A stretch of DNA of 64,000 bases from Agromyces aureus (GTDB lineage Bacteria; Actinomycetota; Actinomycetes; Actinomycetales; Microbacteriaceae). The stretch lies in contig NZ_CP013979.1 in the NCBI RefSeq assembly GCF_001660485.1, positions 248,001-312,000 of the forward strand, in the 5' to 3' direction. Shown piece by piece: positions 63,543 through 64,000 of the stretch. The position numbers and the translations under genes are program-made. The first letter of the stretch is position 1. Every line of letters begins with the position of its first letter. The notes beneath the pieces are model-generated. The model was given only the letters and a program-made list of their open reading frames with translations. It had not been told where the DNA came from and did no database searches.

Positions 63543-64000
63543 TTGCTGAAATCCTCCGATCTCCCCATCCTTCGCCGCGCCACGTTCCGAGCACCCTCCG
63601 CCACGACCGAGCCGCAGGACGACACTTCGTCGTACCCGCTGCCCGTGACCGACGTCGTCCCCGAGTCGCCCGCCGCGTCCGCGCCGGAGTCGCCGGAGTC
63701 CACCGGCGAGCCCACCGACGTGCAGGTGCCCGCCGGCCAGGTCGAGACCGACGAAGAGGCCACGGCGGCATCGCCGTCCCGCCTGCCGCGCCACCGCGCA
63801 GACCGCATCCGCAACCGACGCGGACGCACGTCGCCCGCGTCGAAGGGGGCCATGATCAAGCGCACCGCCGCGCTCGGTTCGGCCGCCGCGTTCATGGGGC
63901 TCAGCGCCTTCGGCGCGATCCTGCCCGCAGAGGCCGAGTCGTCGACCGCGTCGGAGTCCATGAAGCACGTCGCCGTCGACACCGTCGATGCCGCCGCACT
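63543..64000 (+). CDS. secreted or membrane-anchored protein, partial (runs off window)
   Basis: An open plus frame from a TTG at 63543 to the window end has very strong G+C at third codon positions, unlike the overlapping minus frames, so I take it as real. The first 103 residues are rich in Pro, Glu, Ser and Thr and end in an Arg-rich stretch (PRHRADRIRNRRGRTSP). A signal-anchor follows, MIKRTAALGSAAAFMGLS (about 104-121), ending LPAEAES. The ATG at 63852 has AAGGGGG upstream and could be an alternative start giving a classical signal peptide. The layout resembles actinobacterial cell-wall hydrolases, but the catalytic part is outside the window and I make no functional call. Confidence 0.65.
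   Translation, partial: MLKSSDLPILRRATFRAPSATTEPQDDTSSYPLPVTDVVPESPAASAPESPESTGEPTDVQVPAGQVETDEEATAASPSRLPRHRADRIRNRRGRTSPASKGAMIKRTAALGSAAAFMGLSAFGAILPAEAESSTASESMKHVAVDTVDAAA

Overview
The window is about 70% or more G+C, densely packed, and has the gene content and sequence style of an actinobacterium of the family Microbacteriaceae (Agromyces/Microbacterium-like; genus not provable from sequence alone). GTG and TTG starts are common, operons are joined by ATGA/GTGA stop-start overlaps, and the word CGGATGYC/GRCATCCG recurs about 90 times. I saw no tRNA, rRNA, CRISPR array, insertion sequence, transposase, integrase or prophage. It reads as ordinary chromosome of a saprophyte specialised in plant-type sugars.

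Layout. 0-7 kb: DUF805 protein and ROK regulator, then a TetR regulator divergent from an operon of a glycoside/sugar MFS carrier, a PAP2 phosphatase and a GH3 beta-glucosidase. 7-14 kb: a Lys/Arg/Ala-rich small protein, a lactate-type FMN dehydrogenase with its FadR-type regulator, a NYN-LOTUS protein, a DUF1707 protein, a DJ-1/PfpI protein and an IclR regulator. 14-15 kb: a frameshifted AbiEi/DUF559-type gene between two copies of a 66-bp inverted-repeat element. 15-23 kb: aldo/keto reductase, AIM24-like protein, alpha/beta-hydrolase membrane protein, rifampin ADP-ribosyltransferase (Arr), serine hydrolase, 2-hydroxyacid dehydrogenase, a TetR/flavin-oxidase pair and a membrane protein.

23-37 kb: a complete L-rhamnose catabolic island. 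The minus-strand operon rhaM-rhaI-hydrolase-rhaD-rhaB converts L-rhamnose to rhamnulose, rhamnulose-1-phosphate and then lactaldehyde plus DHAP. A second operon, rhaT-rhaP-rhaQ-rhaS, encodes the ABC importer. Two adjacent paralogous LacI regulators are divergent from rhaT, and both operons carry TGAATCGWTTCA-type operators at well-formed promoters. 37-49 kb: glutamate dehydrogenase, a MarR/MFS pair, a circularly permuted ATP-grasp / alpha-E / transglutaminase operon whose ATP-grasp protein ends in a 14-Gln tract, and a large secreted GH31 glycosidase. 49-55 kb: alpha/beta hydrolase, histidine phosphatase, lipoate ligase, a small membrane protein, a solitary DNA methyltransferase and a DHA2 drug exporter.

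55-61 kb: a cellobiose-type (ceb-like) locus: binding protein, two permeases, GH1 beta-glucosidase and LacI regulator. It is driven by a promoter holding three GAGAGCGCTCTC operators. 61-64 kb: VanY-type carboxypeptidase, an MFS protein, and the start of a secreted or membrane protein that runs off the window.

Beyond the genes, three repeat signals stand out. One is a REP-like element (GGTCTCGAGACGC...), one copy of which lies in frame inside the FadR-type regulator. The second is a family of longer stem-loop elements. The third is the very frequent CGGATGYC word. A repeated [TC]AnnnT-N6/7-start arrangement suggests that about a quarter of the genes are leaderless.
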